A stretch of 64,000 nucleotides of DNA, from the NCBI RefSeq assembly GCF_035593305.1, contig NZ_CP141615.1:1550001-1614000 (forward strand), given 5' to 3'. The first letter of the stretch is position 1. Every line of letters begins with the position of its first letter. The notes under the pieces are model-generated. The model had not been told where the DNA came from. It worked only from the letters and a program-made list of their open reading frames with translations, and did not search any database. The DNA is from Limnochorda sp. L945t (GTDB lineage: Bacteria; Bacillota; Limnochordia; Limnochordales; Geochordaceae). Below are positions 43,588 to 52,865 of the stretch, piece by piece. The translations under genes and the position numbers were made by a program.

Positions 43588-44625
43588 CTATGAACCGTCC
43601 TCCGCTCTTAGCCAGTCCGCGAAACGATGGAGGCCTTCCTCTATCGGCACGCTTGGCGAATAGCCGAGCTCCGTTCTCGACCGGCTCAAGTCCGCCCACG
43701 TGCGGCGCATATCACCAGGCTGTTCGGGGAGGTACTCGACGACAGGCTCACACCCGAGTGTCCTGGCCAGGAGAGTGATAAGAGCTCCGAGCCGTACAGG
43801 CCGATCGCTTCCCAGGTTGAACACCCGGTAAGGTACCTGGTTGCCGTTAGCGTCCCGGTATTGGGTGAGCCCCTCCCACTGCATCGCCCGCTCGATGCCG
43901 GTGATGATGTCGTCGATGTAGGTGTAGTCCCGCTCCGTCGTGCCGTCACCGTAGACGGGAATGGGCCGGCCGGCCAGCATGAGCCGTGCGAACTTGTGGA
44001 TGGCCAGATCCGGCCGCTGCCTCGGCCCATAGACCGTGAAAAACCGAAGCGCCACCACCGGCAGCCCGTACGCTGCCGCAAAGCTCTCGCACAGCGCCTC
44101 CCCCGCCGCCTTGGTCGCCCCATACGGCGAAGCCGGCCGCAGAATGGGGTCGTCCTCGGCGAACGGCACCTTCTCGTTGCCCCCGTAGACCGAGCTCGAC
44201 GACCCAAACACGAACCGCCCGACCCCATGCTCCCGGGCGAGCTCGAGCAGGTTGACCGTGCCCATCACGTTCACGTCGGCGTAACCCCGGGGGTCTTCGA
44301 GCGAGGGCCGCACCCCCGCCTTGGCCGCTAGGTGCAGCACGATCTCGGGCCGCACCTCCCAGAAGATCTGCTCCATCGCGGCCCGATTCCGGATATCCGC
44401 TTCGAACAGCACGATAGCCCCGCTCGCCACATGCCGCTCGATATTGGCCCGCTTCACGGCCGGTTCGTAGAACGGGTCGAAGTTGTCCACCACCGCCACC
44501 TCGTCACCCCGCTCCACCAGTCGATCGACCAGGTGGCTCCCGATGAACCCCGCCCCGCCTGTCACCAGCACTCGCCGCCGGCCTCGGTGGCGCGCCACTG
44601 GGCCGCCCACCTGCCCCCCGCTCAT
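43588..44625 (-). CDS. NAD-dependent UDP-sugar epimerase (UDP-glucuronate 4-epimerase-like)
   Basis: 345 residues from ATG 44625, which overlaps the UDP-glucose dehydrogenase stop as ATGA. Extended SDR fold: RVLVTGGAGFIGSHLVDRLV (NAD binding), HLAAKAGVRPSLEDP, SSSSVYGG and the catalytic SPYGATKAAGE (YxxxK). PVVALRFFTVYGPRQRPDLA is the CapI/GalE-type substrate region. Coupling to UDP-glucose dehydrogenase makes UDP-glucuronate to UDP-galacturonate conversion the most likely reaction. Confidence 0.9.
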   Translation of the reverse strand: MSGGQVGGPVARHRGRRRVLVTGGAGFIGSHLVDRLVERGDEVAVVDNFDPFYEPAVKRANIERHVASGAIVLFEADIRNRAAMEQIFWEVRPEIVLHLAAKAGVRPSLEDPRGYADVNVMGTVNLLELAREHGVGRFVFGSSSSVYGGNEKVPFAEDDPILRPASPYGATKAAGEALCESFAAAYGLPVVALRFFTVYGPRQRPDLAIHKFARLMLAGRPIPVYGDGTTERDYTYIDDIITGIERAMQWEGLTQYRDANGNQVPYRVFNLGSDRPVRLGALITLLARTLGCEPVVEYLPEQPGDMRRTWADLSRSRTELGYSPSVPIEEGLHRFADWLRAEDGS

Positions 44626-45980
44626 CGCCCGATACCCCAATACCGGAAGCCCAACCGCTCGAGCGCGGCCCTATCCAGCGCATTGCGCCCGTCGACCACC
44701 ACCCGCCCCCGCATCACCGCCGCTACCGCTTGCCAGTCGACGTGCAGGAACTCATCCCACTCCGTCATGAGGACCACCGCATCAGCGGCCTCAGCCGCCT
44801 CGACCGGCGACGCGGCGTACTCGACGCCAAGATCCGGGTGCTCCCGCCTCGCCCGCTCCATCCCCACCGGGTCGTACGCCCGCACCCTCGCCCCCATCCC
44901 CACCAGCATCTTCGCCACATCCACCGCCGGTGCATCCCGCAAGTCGTCCGTATTGGGCTTGAACGTGAGCCCCCACAGCCCCACCGTGCTGCCCCGGATC
45001 ACCTTCAGCGCCGCCTGGAGCTTGTCCACCACGACCCGCCGCTGCCGCTCGTTCACCCGCAGCGTCCCCGCCGCCAGCGGCATCTCGTAGCCGTACTGCT
45101 CCCCCAGCGCCAGTAGCGCCCGTACGTCCTTCCCGAAGCACGAACCGCCCCACCCGGCGCCCGCCCCCAGGTACCGAGCCCCGATCCGCCGGTCGAGCCC
45201 CACCGCCCGCATCACCTCGGTGACGTCCGCCCCGACCCGCTCCGCAATCCCGGCGATTTCGTTGGCGAAAGACACCTTCATGGCCAAAAACGTGTTGGCG
45301 GCATACTTGCACAGCTCGGCGCTCGTCGGCGTCATCGTGATGAAGACCGGAAGCCCCTGTCCGTCCGTTCTTGCCAGCCCCTTCGGCGGCGGGAAGCTCT
45401 GCTCCAGGATGGGCCGGTACAGCCGCTGCAGTCGCTCCACCGCCCCGCCGTCTTCCGCCCCCACGACGATCCGGTCGGGGTAGAAGGTGTCGTATAGGGC
45501 CGAGCCTTCCCGCAGGAACTCCGGGTTGGACGCCACCGCCACCTTCGCCCGCACGCCCCGCCGGGCCAGCCCCTCCCGGACGATGGCCTCCACGCGCCGC
45601 GCCGAACCCACAGGCACCGTCGACTTGTTGACCACCAGCGTGTCGGCGTCCTCCGGCAACTGTTCGGCCAGCGCCCGAGCCGCCTCCTCGACGTAGCGTA
45701 AATCGGCGTCGCCGTTTTGCTGGGGCGGCGTGCCCACGCAGATTAGGACCACGTCCGCCCCGGCTGTCTCCGGCCCAAGCGCCACGTCGAAGCGCATCCG
45801 CCGGCGCACCTCGGCAAAGAGCTCCGGCAGCCCCGGCTCGTGCAGCGGCGGCCTGCCCGCCAGCAGCGACTCGATGACCGATTCCTTCTTGTCGATGGCC
45901 GTGACCTCGTGGCCGACGTACGCAAGTGCTACTCCTGTCGTCAGTCCAACGTAGCCGGTTCCGATTATAGTCACCCTCAT
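44622..45980 (-). CDS. UDP-glucose 6-dehydrogenase
   Basis: 452 residues from ATG 45980 (GGGTGG ribosome site); the longer frame to 46121 is not needed. Rossmann motif MRVTIIGTGYVGLTTGVALA, NKSTVPVGSARRVE, NPEFLREGSALYD, the catalytic Cys in GWGGSCFGKDVRALL (~260), and LTFKPNTDDLRDAPAVDV (~330). It oxidises UDP-glucose to UDP-glucuronate with two NAD+. Together with the epimerase encoded directly downstream it supplies uronic acid for the polysaccharide made by this locus. Confidence 0.95.
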   Translation of the reverse strand: MRVTIIGTGYVGLTTGVALAYVGHEVTAIDKKESVIESLLAGRPPLHEPGLPELFAEVRRRMRFDVALGPETAGADVVLICVGTPPQQNGDADLRYVEEAARALAEQLPEDADTLVVNKSTVPVGSARRVEAIVREGLARRGVRAKVAVASNPEFLREGSALYDTFYPDRIVVGAEDGGAVERLQRLYRPILEQSFPPPKGLARTDGQGLPVFITMTPTSAELCKYAANTFLAMKVSFANEIAGIAERVGADVTEVMRAVGLDRRIGARYLGAGAGWGGSCFGKDVRALLALGEQYGYEMPLAAGTLRVNERQRRVVVDKLQAALKVIRGSTVGLWGLTFKPNTDDLRDAPAVDVAKMLVGMGARVRAYDPVGMERARREHPDLGVEYAASPVEAAEAADAVVLMTEWDEFLHVDWQAVAAVMRGRVVVDGRNALDRAALERLGFRYWGIGR

Positions 45981-46026
45981 TGTAAACCCACCCATTTGAT
46001 ACCACGGCGCATAGCCCAGGCATCCA

Positions 46027-47163
46027 CTACGGCTTGGACCGTTGACGCCGAGCCGCCAGCACCTCCTGATACACGGCCATCGTTTCATGATACATCCGTT
46101 CAAACGTGAAGTAGTGCTCATATCGAGCTCTGCCGGATCGGCCCATCTGGATACGGAGATCTGGAACCCGGATCAGACGAAGCAACCGCTCCCGAAGAGC
46201 TCCAACCTGCCCCCGAGGTACGAGAAAGCCAGTCTCACCTTCCATTACTGCTTCATGCACCCCACCCACATCAGAAGCAACGACTGGAAGCCCAGCACGC
46301 ATAGCCTCAAGAATGGTTCTAGGGAGTCCTTCCCAATTGGAAATCAACACGAAAACCTGCGCACCTGCTAATCGTTCGGCTACGTCCTTACGCGCGCCCA
46401 AGAACCGTACGCGCTGCTCAAGGCCAAGGCCATTCACTTGCGCCTTCACCGCCTCTAGCAGCGGACCGTCACCGATGAACTCGAGCTCCCACGAAAGGTC
46501 CGCTAGACCCGCTATGGCGCTGAGCAACGCGGAGTGAGCTTTCTGGGGCTCGAAGCGCGCTATCATCACTAGACGGGGCGGCTGACGCTCAGGTCGCGCA
46601 CGGAGAGCGAGAGGGACATCTGGCACCCCGTTATGGATAGTCACAACCTGTTTCGGAGGCGCTACTCGGTATGCGAGGGCAAGCTGGCGGTCGTGTTCGG
46701 AGACGGTGATAATACGATCAGCGAACGGACCAGCCAGCCGTTCGGCAAAAGCATAGAAGCGGCGCTCGCGTTTCGCTACGCCTTCGGTGAAGGCCCAGCC
46801 GTGTGCCGTAAACAGGACTGGAAGCCCCAGGCTCTTCGCGGCAAGTCTCCCAAGCCACCCTGCCTTGGAGGAATGGGTGGAAACGATGTCCGGCATGAGG
46901 GCGGACAACTCTCGACGCAGCTCAAGGATCCCCCTCACGTCCCGACTCGGGCAGATAGAACGGGCTAGGTAACGCAGACTCCGGTGGGGAATGCCTTGAT
47001 CTCTCAGTTCCTGGGTAAAGGGACCCTGACCTCCCGCTAACACCGTAACTTGGTGTCCCTTTCCTAGAAGATGGATAGACAGGTCCCGCACATGGACATG
47101 GGCCCCACCGACGGAATCCGACCGGGTTATGACATAGGCGATATTGACACGACTGACCTTCAC
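46027..47163 (-). CDS. Glycosyltransferase family 4
   Basis: 378 residues, GT-B fold. N-terminal domain with YVITRSDSVGGAHVHVRDLS and FTAHGWAFTEGV; C-terminal domain with RLVMIARFEPQKAHSALLSA, FIGDGPLLEAVKAQ, VRFLGARKDV and the E-x7-E nucleotide-sugar motif SNWEGLPRTILEAMRAGLPV. It adds a sugar from a nucleotide donor to the lipid-linked repeat unit in the cytoplasm. Donor and linkage unknown. Its stop lies 46 bases before the UDP-glucose dehydrogenase start. Confidence 0.92.
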   Translation of the reverse strand: MKVSRVNIAYVITRSDSVGGAHVHVRDLSIHLLGKGHQVTVLAGGQGPFTQELRDQGIPHRSLRYLARSICPSRDVRGILELRRELSALMPDIVSTHSSKAGWLGRLAAKSLGLPVLFTAHGWAFTEGVAKRERRFYAFAERLAGPFADRIITVSEHDRQLALAYRVAPPKQVVTIHNGVPDVPLALRARPERQPPRLVMIARFEPQKAHSALLSAIAGLADLSWELEFIGDGPLLEAVKAQVNGLGLEQRVRFLGARKDVAERLAGAQVFVLISNWEGLPRTILEAMRAGLPVVASDVGGVHEAVMEGETGFLVPRGQVGALRERLLRLIRVPDLRIQMGRSGRARYEHYFTFERMYHETMAVYQEVLAARRQRSKP

Positions 47164-47317
47164 GTGCTCAGTCCCATCCCGAGGGCCGTAGACCCGACCT
47201 CAAAACACCGGAGCATAGCGGGAGCTAGCAGTGCCCAACTATAACCAATATCCCGCTCACGAGAGGCACCTCTAGGCTTCCCAACGCCGGCCTAAGCACA
47301 AGCAACGGTATCTAGTC

Positions 47318-48439
47318 CTACTGGGGCCTCCCATGGCCCAGTGTGTTACATTCAGCTGCCTTCCGGAGTGACTCTAGCACTTGCTCACCAATGCGACCCC
47401 AGTCCCCTTCTCTAGCAGCCATCCGTAGCCCTCGAGCTCCCATCTCGGCTGCAACTTCTGGCCTCAGTAGCAAATAGACACATGCTCGAGCGAGAGCTTC
47501 AGCATCCAGCGGTTCAACCAGCAAGCCAGTCTTGCCGTGAACCACCTGCTCTGGCAACGCTCCGACTTTAGTCGCTACTACAGGCCGACCAAACGCGTAC
47601 GCAATCGGAATGACGCCTGACTGCGATGCGTCCCGATAGGGCAGGACCACTACACTTGCTTCTTGGAAAAACGGTGCGACCTCCTCGTCCGATACCCATC
47701 TGTTGACGATCTCTACACCATCAACTTGCTTTGCAATCTTGTGCAAGCTGCTACTATACCCGCTACCTACAATTAGAAGGCGAGCGTCCGGCACCTCTTG
47801 TTTTACGTTCTTGAACGCACGTAACAGTATATCCACACCCTTATAGGGTGTGATCCGCCCGAAAAACAAAAGCGTCCTGGACGTCGCCGGTTGTTCCGAG
47901 TGTAGGCTGTAGCGCCGGTAGTACATGAAATGCCCATGCGGTATAACGTCAATGCAGTCCTTCGGCTTGCCATAGCGTTCGATCTCCCGTACAAAGGACC
48001 GGGAAACCAAAATCACTCTCGCAGATCGTCTGATTACTGCTTGTTGCATGAGACGAAGCGCGGCATTCCGCTCGCCATAGCGTTGCCTTGGGTCGTGAAC
48101 CGTAGACACGACGGGAATGTCCTTTGTCACGAAGCTAGCAAACAACGACCATGGTGTAAGCATGGGAAAGTATACTACGTCAGGCCGAACAGCCCTCATC
48201 AACTCTCTAAACCGCTTGAGCGGCACGAGGGTCAACGTTCTCAGCCCGAACTCAATCGCGTTGCTATATGTGTCAATCGGGATAAATGGTACCTCTGCTT
48301 GCTCCCATTCCGCAAGGTTGGTAACGCGGGAGGATATCACGGCCGTGACGTCACACAGTCTCGCTAGGGCCCGTACTATCTCTAAGCTATAAACCGTTGC
48401 ACCGCCACGTCTCCCCAAGTAGACAGCCATAACCTTCAT
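47318..48439 (-). CDS. Glycosyltransferase family 4
   Basis: 373 residues, GT-B fold. MKVMAVYLGRRGGATVYSLE at the N-terminus, PVVSTVHDPRQRYG, LLFFGRITPYKGVDILLRAF, RLLIVGSGYSSSLH, and a donor site QSGVIPIAYAFGRPVVATKV, where the usual first Glu of E-x7-E is replaced by Gln/Ser context. Retaining sugar transfer is expected. The gene is AT-richer than the dehydrogenase and epimerase genes and separated by 150-170 base gaps from its neighbours. Confidence 0.9.
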   Translation of the reverse strand: MKVMAVYLGRRGGATVYSLEIVRALARLCDVTAVISSRVTNLAEWEQAEVPFIPIDTYSNAIEFGLRTLTLVPLKRFRELMRAVRPDVVYFPMLTPWSLFASFVTKDIPVVSTVHDPRQRYGERNAALRLMQQAVIRRSARVILVSRSFVREIERYGKPKDCIDVIPHGHFMYYRRYSLHSEQPATSRTLLFFGRITPYKGVDILLRAFKNVKQEVPDARLLIVGSGYSSSLHKIAKQVDGVEIVNRWVSDEEVAPFFQEASVVVLPYRDASQSGVIPIAYAFGRPVVATKVGALPEQVVHGKTGLLVEPLDAEALARACVYLLLRPEVAAEMGARGLRMAAREGDWGRIGEQVLESLRKAAECNTLGHGRPQ

Positions 48440-48613
48440 TTACCGACCCGCCCGTAGCCGAACGTGTTCACGTGTTCAGTAGACCTTCTTCCACCCATTC
48501 CACTGAGGTCGGGAACAGAGAACGCATACGGAGATGCGATGAGCGCTGGCCGCGTCACTACCGAGTTTCGTGCGATGGTAGACATCGCATGGAGCACTTT
48601 ACCTCCCCAGCAA

Positions 48614-49528
48614 TCATCGCCTCAGGACACTTTCCTTGAGCGCGCGCAGACTTCTCCTGACTGTAGGCGGAACCAGTACACTGGTTTGTCTTAACGTGAA
48701 CAAGCACTGTGCCACATACCTGTTATGTAAGGCATAATGTTTACGGAGTACCCCGTCATTGCTCACTAGAAAGGCCCAGTTGTTTGACACACTACTCGCG
48801 TACCAGCGCCACCTACTTACGGACCATTGTCCTCCACGCGTCCTTGGTAGGTGAAAGGAAACGAGTCGTCCATCATACATGATCCTTGCACCAAGTAGGC
48901 CTGCCCTTAGTTGAAGGTCCGTCTCCTCACGATAACCGTTCCCAGGAAACGTTCGGAACCGGAGCCCTTCTTTAAACGGCCAAGCGCACCACACGCTAAT
49001 TGAGGTTACGAAGGGAACTTCACACGTCACATCGCCGACGATATCGAACCGACCCTTCCACGTACGGAAGTCAACTAAGGCTCTGGACAGGCTTCTGTGG
49101 TCAGAAGGAGCCCGTCGAGCTCTCCGCAGGGCCAAGTCTGGCGACTCACCGGGCTGCAGCATGAGCACAGGGCCACCCACGACATCGCACTTTTGCGCGT
49201 GGAGCCCAGCGATAGCCTGGTCAAGGTAACCGGGCATGACGACGACATCATCATCAAGAAAGAAAAGGTATTCCCCAGTCGCTGCTTCGATACCCAGGTT
49301 TCGTGCCGCTCCGGAGCCGAGGCTCTTGGCTAGTTTGTAGTAACGAACGCGCTCACGGGAGAAGAACCGGCGAACCTCCGCGTTCGCGTGGCCATAATCT
49401 TCTTCGCTCCCATCATCGACGATTATGACTTCGTCAATCATCCTTGATTGGGCGACCGCCCGTAAGCTCTCGACCAGAGTCAAGGCTCTGTTCTTCGTGG
49501 GAACTATAACCGAGACACGAGGCTGCAT
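48614..49528 (-). CDS. Glycosyltransferase family 2
   Basis: 304 residues from ATG 49528 (MQPRVSVIVPTKNRALTLVE); the frame is open upstream to 49609 inside the preceding gene. GT-A fold: EVIIVDDGSEEDYG, AARNLGIEAATGEYLFFLDD then DD (DxD metal site), and FPGNGYREETDLQLRAGLLG. An inverting transferase acting on the growing repeat unit. Donor unknown. Nine bases separate it from the upstream gene's stop. Confidence 0.9.
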   Translation of the reverse strand: MQPRVSVIVPTKNRALTLVESLRAVAQSRMIDEVIIVDDGSEEDYGHANAEVRRFFSRERVRYYKLAKSLGSGAARNLGIEAATGEYLFFLDDDVVVMPGYLDQAIAGLHAQKCDVVGGPVLMLQPGESPDLALRRARRAPSDHRSLSRALVDFRTWKGRFDIVGDVTCEVPFVTSISVWCAWPFKEGLRFRTFPGNGYREETDLQLRAGLLGARIMYDGRLVSFHLPRTRGGQWSVSRWRWYASSVSNNWAFLVSNDGVLRKHYALHNRYVAQCLFTLRQTSVLVPPTVRRSLRALKESVLRR

Positions 49529-49536
49529 GACTTGAG

Positions 49537-50421
49537 TCACCGTCCTGACTGAGCGATCCACGTGCTCAGTCTGCGAAACGCCTTTGTAGGGATCAGTAGA
49601 ATGAACCATGTAGCCAGGAACAACAATTCACCTAGTCTTCCATGCGTCTCCCGGTACATCTTCCGCCTGCTCCTGAACAGCCGCGACAACCTTTCAGTTT
49701 CGGGCGTCGACGCTCCACCAAGGTGTACTACCCTGCATTCAGTCACTACCGCCTGTAACCATCCAGCTTTTCTCAACTTGTACCCCAAAATCACATCCTC
49801 GCCGTAGAATGTGTAGTTCTCCGGCCACCCTCCCACACTCTCAAATGCCTCTCTTCTGAGCGCGACACAGAAGCCGGGTAGGTATGGTACTGTAATCCTG
49901 GGTTGTTTGGGCACCTCTACGCGACCCACCCGGAGCCGCAGCAGCCCTCGCCGCATTGGGTCTAAGACCGGGTTTGGCTTCGGCCACCATGTGCGGCGTG
50001 GGTTGCCAACCGCATCAACCTCGAGCGGCCCAACCGCGCCCATTGTCGAGACACTCGCCAGATTCCGAATCATACACTGTAAGGCGTCCGCGGAGAGAAA
50101 AGCGTCTGAGTTAACAAAGAGCAGCACCCTCCCTCGGGCCCGGCGTGCTCCTACGTTGTTGGCCTTAGCGAAGCCCAAATTGGCGCCCAGCGTGATGAGG
50201 TTAACCGGATACCTCGCTAATTGCGCAACTACGTCCGTTGGGGACCCGTTGTCTACCACGATCACTTCGCCGCTTAATCCACACTCCTTCACCGCGCTTA
50301 GCGCGGACTCAATCGCGCGAACAGCCACCTCGACGTTGCGATACGTGATGATGATAACCGATACATCGACGAAAGGCTCACCGGTCGCCGATGCCATATA
50401 TAGCGGTCCTAGCCTTTCCAT
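49537..50421 (-). CDS. Glycosyltransferase family 2, rhamnosyltransferase-like
   Basis: 294 residues. VSVIIITYRNVEVAVRAIES, EVIVVDNGSPTDVVAQL, NLGFAKANNVGARRARGRVL, then LFVNSDAF (the VNSD metal site), YLPGFCVALRREAFESVGGW and FYGEDVILGYKLRKAGW. This pattern is the WbbL/rhamnosyl type. The C-terminus holds a hydrophobic segment (LLFLATWFILLIP) that may anchor it to the membrane. It overlaps the Wzy-like gene by 44 bases. Confidence 0.92.
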   Translation of the reverse strand: MERLGPLYMASATGEPFVDVSVIIITYRNVEVAVRAIESALSAVKECGLSGEVIVVDNGSPTDVVAQLARYPVNLITLGANLGFAKANNVGARRARGRVLLFVNSDAFLSADALQCMIRNLASVSTMGAVGPLEVDAVGNPRRTWWPKPNPVLDPMRRGLLRLRVGRVEVPKQPRITVPYLPGFCVALRREAFESVGGWPENYTFYGEDVILGYKLRKAGWLQAVVTECRVVHLGGASTPETERLSRLFRSRRKMYRETHGRLGELLFLATWFILLIPTKAFRRLSTWIAQSGR

Positions 50422-51664
50422 GGCGGGATTCCGCCGACATTCTCAAGACCATACCTATAAGACCCAGAAAAGCAGTATTCACAATCCAGAAGGTCCAGAG
50501 GTGATCAGCAACCGCTCCTGTAATGACATATGCCAAGAAGAAGCTTAGAAGGGCCCGGGCAGCTTCGCAACGCAGGCTCGATTGCTCGCCCTTTTGTCCA
50601 CTGGCCGATTTCCACAGACCGTGACCAATACCAGCAAGGAACGCAATGAGGGTAATCAGAGCTGGGACCCCTCCAACCATCAAGGCCTCTAGGAGCATAT
50701 TATGTGCCCAAGGGTTTCCTCCTTGAATCGGTGGAGCCTGGCCGTAACCCAGCCCTCTCACTAAGAAGAAAAAAGGGCGCTCCCCCACTGCATCGAAGGC
50801 GCTGCGCCAAACTAGTAGCCGTCCGTTTGTAATGTCGGGCTGCGACGCCACCTCATTCCATAGCCAGGGCCACGCATAAGGAAGTGCAAGTGCCATCAGT
50901 ATCACGTAAAAGGCCTGTCTACGGTTCAGCATACCCATGACCACAAGACCCAGTGAGAGCGTCACTAGCGATTCACGAGAAAACGTCAGAACCAATAAGC
51001 CTCCGTTTATAAGCAGTCCAGCTATCCGAATTCCAAGGGGCACGTCAGATGAGGCAATTAGCAACAACGAAACCAACGCAAGCAGCTCCCCGGTTTCGTT
51101 TGGCGAAACTGGCTCCGCGTGTAACCTAAACCCTTCGCTTCTGTTGAACGCGGTGAACGAGCCACCGGTGGACACCGCATTCCACAGAACGACGAGTCCT
51201 GCGATTGAAGTCGCGAGTGGTAGGAGCCTGCGTAGTCGAACAAACGCTGTGGGACTCGCGACGTTATATCCAAGATAGAGAGGAAGCAAAGACAGCGTCC
51301 ATTTCATAACCGGGGTAATATCAACGCCGCTGAAGCCACCCTGAGATGAAATAGCGAGAAGCGTATTGGCCAGCGCGATCATATACAAGGTAGCTCCGCT
51401 GATCAGAACAGGAGACTTAATACGTATCCTTGGGTAGAGCGCGATGGCCACAAGTGAGAGACCTATAAAGATCTCGTAAACGTCGATCCGCCAAAGGCCC
51501 ACCGCGATTTGGTAGCCGGTCAATGCAAGGGGCGAGGTAAGCATGCCTGCGCTAAGAAGAAGGGAAGCAATCGATCTATGAGCCTGGATTAGTGCCCCTG
51601 GCAGCCGTTCTGGGTTCACGGCAGGTGCGTACGCCGGCACCATTGCGCCACTCCTCTTGGTCAT
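50378..51664 (-). CDS. O-antigen polymerase/ligase-like membrane protein (Wzy)
   Basis: 428 residues with ~10-12 membrane helices (IASLLLSAGMLTSPLALTGY, YEIFIGLSLVAIALYP, ALITLIAFLAGIGHGLW and others). A periplasm-facing loop carries GRLLVWRSAFDAVGERPFFF, then LVRGLGYG and NPWAHNMLLEALMVGG, the Wzy_C pattern of O-antigen ligase/polymerase proteins. It joins repeat units after Wzx has flipped them. Only one such gene is present in the locus, so it is likely the polymerase. Confidence 0.88.
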   Translation of the reverse strand: MTKRSGAMVPAYAPAVNPERLPGALIQAHRSIASLLLSAGMLTSPLALTGYQIAVGLWRIDVYEIFIGLSLVAIALYPRIRIKSPVLISGATLYMIALANTLLAISSQGGFSGVDITPVMKWTLSLLPLYLGYNVASPTAFVRLRRLLPLATSIAGLVVLWNAVSTGGSFTAFNRSEGFRLHAEPVSPNETGELLALVSLLLIASSDVPLGIRIAGLLINGGLLVLTFSRESLVTLSLGLVVMGMLNRRQAFYVILMALALPYAWPWLWNEVASQPDITNGRLLVWRSAFDAVGERPFFFLVRGLGYGQAPPIQGGNPWAHNMLLEALMVGGVPALITLIAFLAGIGHGLWKSASGQKGEQSSLRCEAARALLSFFLAYVITGAVADHLWTFWIVNTAFLGLIGMVLRMSAESRHGKARTAIYGIGDR

Positions 51665-51679
51665 CTCGCCTCGAAAGGT

Positions 51680-52810
51680 TCAACGCGGCTGTCCTATGAT
51701 CCGCGATCCGCACACGCGCCTCAGCCGCTCGCAGTCTACGAGCCACGCCTCCAGCAAATCCGTCGAGCGATCCCACCTGAAACCGGCTATCGCGTCACAA
51801 CCCGCGCGCGCAAGCCGGCATCGTAAAGCATCGTCCTCCAGCACCTGTATCAACTTTGATGCCAGTGCCTCCGGTTCTCGGGGCGGGGCCAGCACGGCCG
51901 TCTCCCCATCCATCGCGTAGTCCCGTATCCCGCCGTTGTCCGTGGACACGACGGCGCAGCCGCAGGCCATCGCCTCGGCCGCAGGGAGGTGCCACCCTTC
52001 GGTCCAGCTCGGGCAGAGATAAACCGAACTCCCGTTGTAGACGTCGCGAATCAGGTCGTCCTGAGGAGGATTGCGCAGGTACTCCATCCACGAAGGGAGC
52101 TCGGTAGGTCTCGGACTCGTCCCAAACAAGACCGCTCGCAAGTCAGGATGGTGCTCCTTCGCCAGCTCCAGCGCCTTGATCCCGTCCGGGGCGCCTTTCC
52201 AGGGAGCCGGGTTGTACAACATCGCCACCCGCTTGGGGCGGCTATCGACCGGTACCATGAGTCGGTAACGGTCGTGGTCGAGACCGTTGGGGATGTGCCG
52301 CATCTCCGACGCAGGCACACCCAGCTCGAGGCCCTTGTCGTACAGCCAGCGTGCGATCACGACCTTGCGCATCGGCAAGCGCCATGTAGCATCCACCCGG
52401 TCCGCCGCGCCGTCCCACGTCTCGTAGTGCTGGATGAGGTAGAACTTCGCACCCTTCGTTCGGGGCAGCGCGTACACGGGCTCTGCGGTGCGCCACGCCG
52501 TCGCGAAGATGGCATCGCCGTCGGGGACGTACCGGGCTTTCAGCGCCGGGACATAGAGCATCTGAACCCGCGGATCAATCGGCTGCCAATTCACGCGCGG
52601 GGGCCCTTGCAGACGGCGCCATGCCATGCCTGCCAGCCTGTGCAACAGACGATAGGGATTCGCAGGAAGCCGGACGGGGCCTACTTGCCTTACGTGCACC
52701 ACGCGGACGGCGTGCCCGCGCCTGACTAGCTGATTCGCATACTCATAGACCACCCGGAAACCCCCCACCGGTGCGTACGGGTATCCGGGCAAGATGAACG
52801 TAACGCGCAT
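51680..52810 (-). CDS. Glycosyltransferase family 4
   Basis: 376 residues, GT-B fold. MRVTFILPGYPYAPVGGFRV at the N-terminus, FYLIQHYETWDG in the middle, then AMLYNPAPWKGAPDGIKAL and YLCPSWTEGWHLPAAEAMAC (E-x7-E donor motif), GCAVVSTDNGGIRDYAMDGE. It resembles capsule or rhamnan transferases. Its stop is 15 bases before the Wzy-like start. Higher in GC than the two GT2 genes. Confidence 0.92.
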   Translation of the reverse strand: MRVTFILPGYPYAPVGGFRVVYEYANQLVRRGHAVRVVHVRQVGPVRLPANPYRLLHRLAGMAWRRLQGPPRVNWQPIDPRVQMLYVPALKARYVPDGDAIFATAWRTAEPVYALPRTKGAKFYLIQHYETWDGAADRVDATWRLPMRKVVIARWLYDKGLELGVPASEMRHIPNGLDHDRYRLMVPVDSRPKRVAMLYNPAPWKGAPDGIKALELAKEHHPDLRAVLFGTSPRPTELPSWMEYLRNPPQDDLIRDVYNGSSVYLCPSWTEGWHLPAAEAMACGCAVVSTDNGGIRDYAMDGETAVLAPPREPEALASKLIQVLEDDALRCRLARAGCDAIAGFRWDRSTDLLEAWLVDCERLRRVCGSRIIGQPR

Positions 52811-52865
52811 TGTTGCCCCGTCTACCTCACCCTTCTCCCAGTATTGAGCGCCCCGTCCTGTGCAC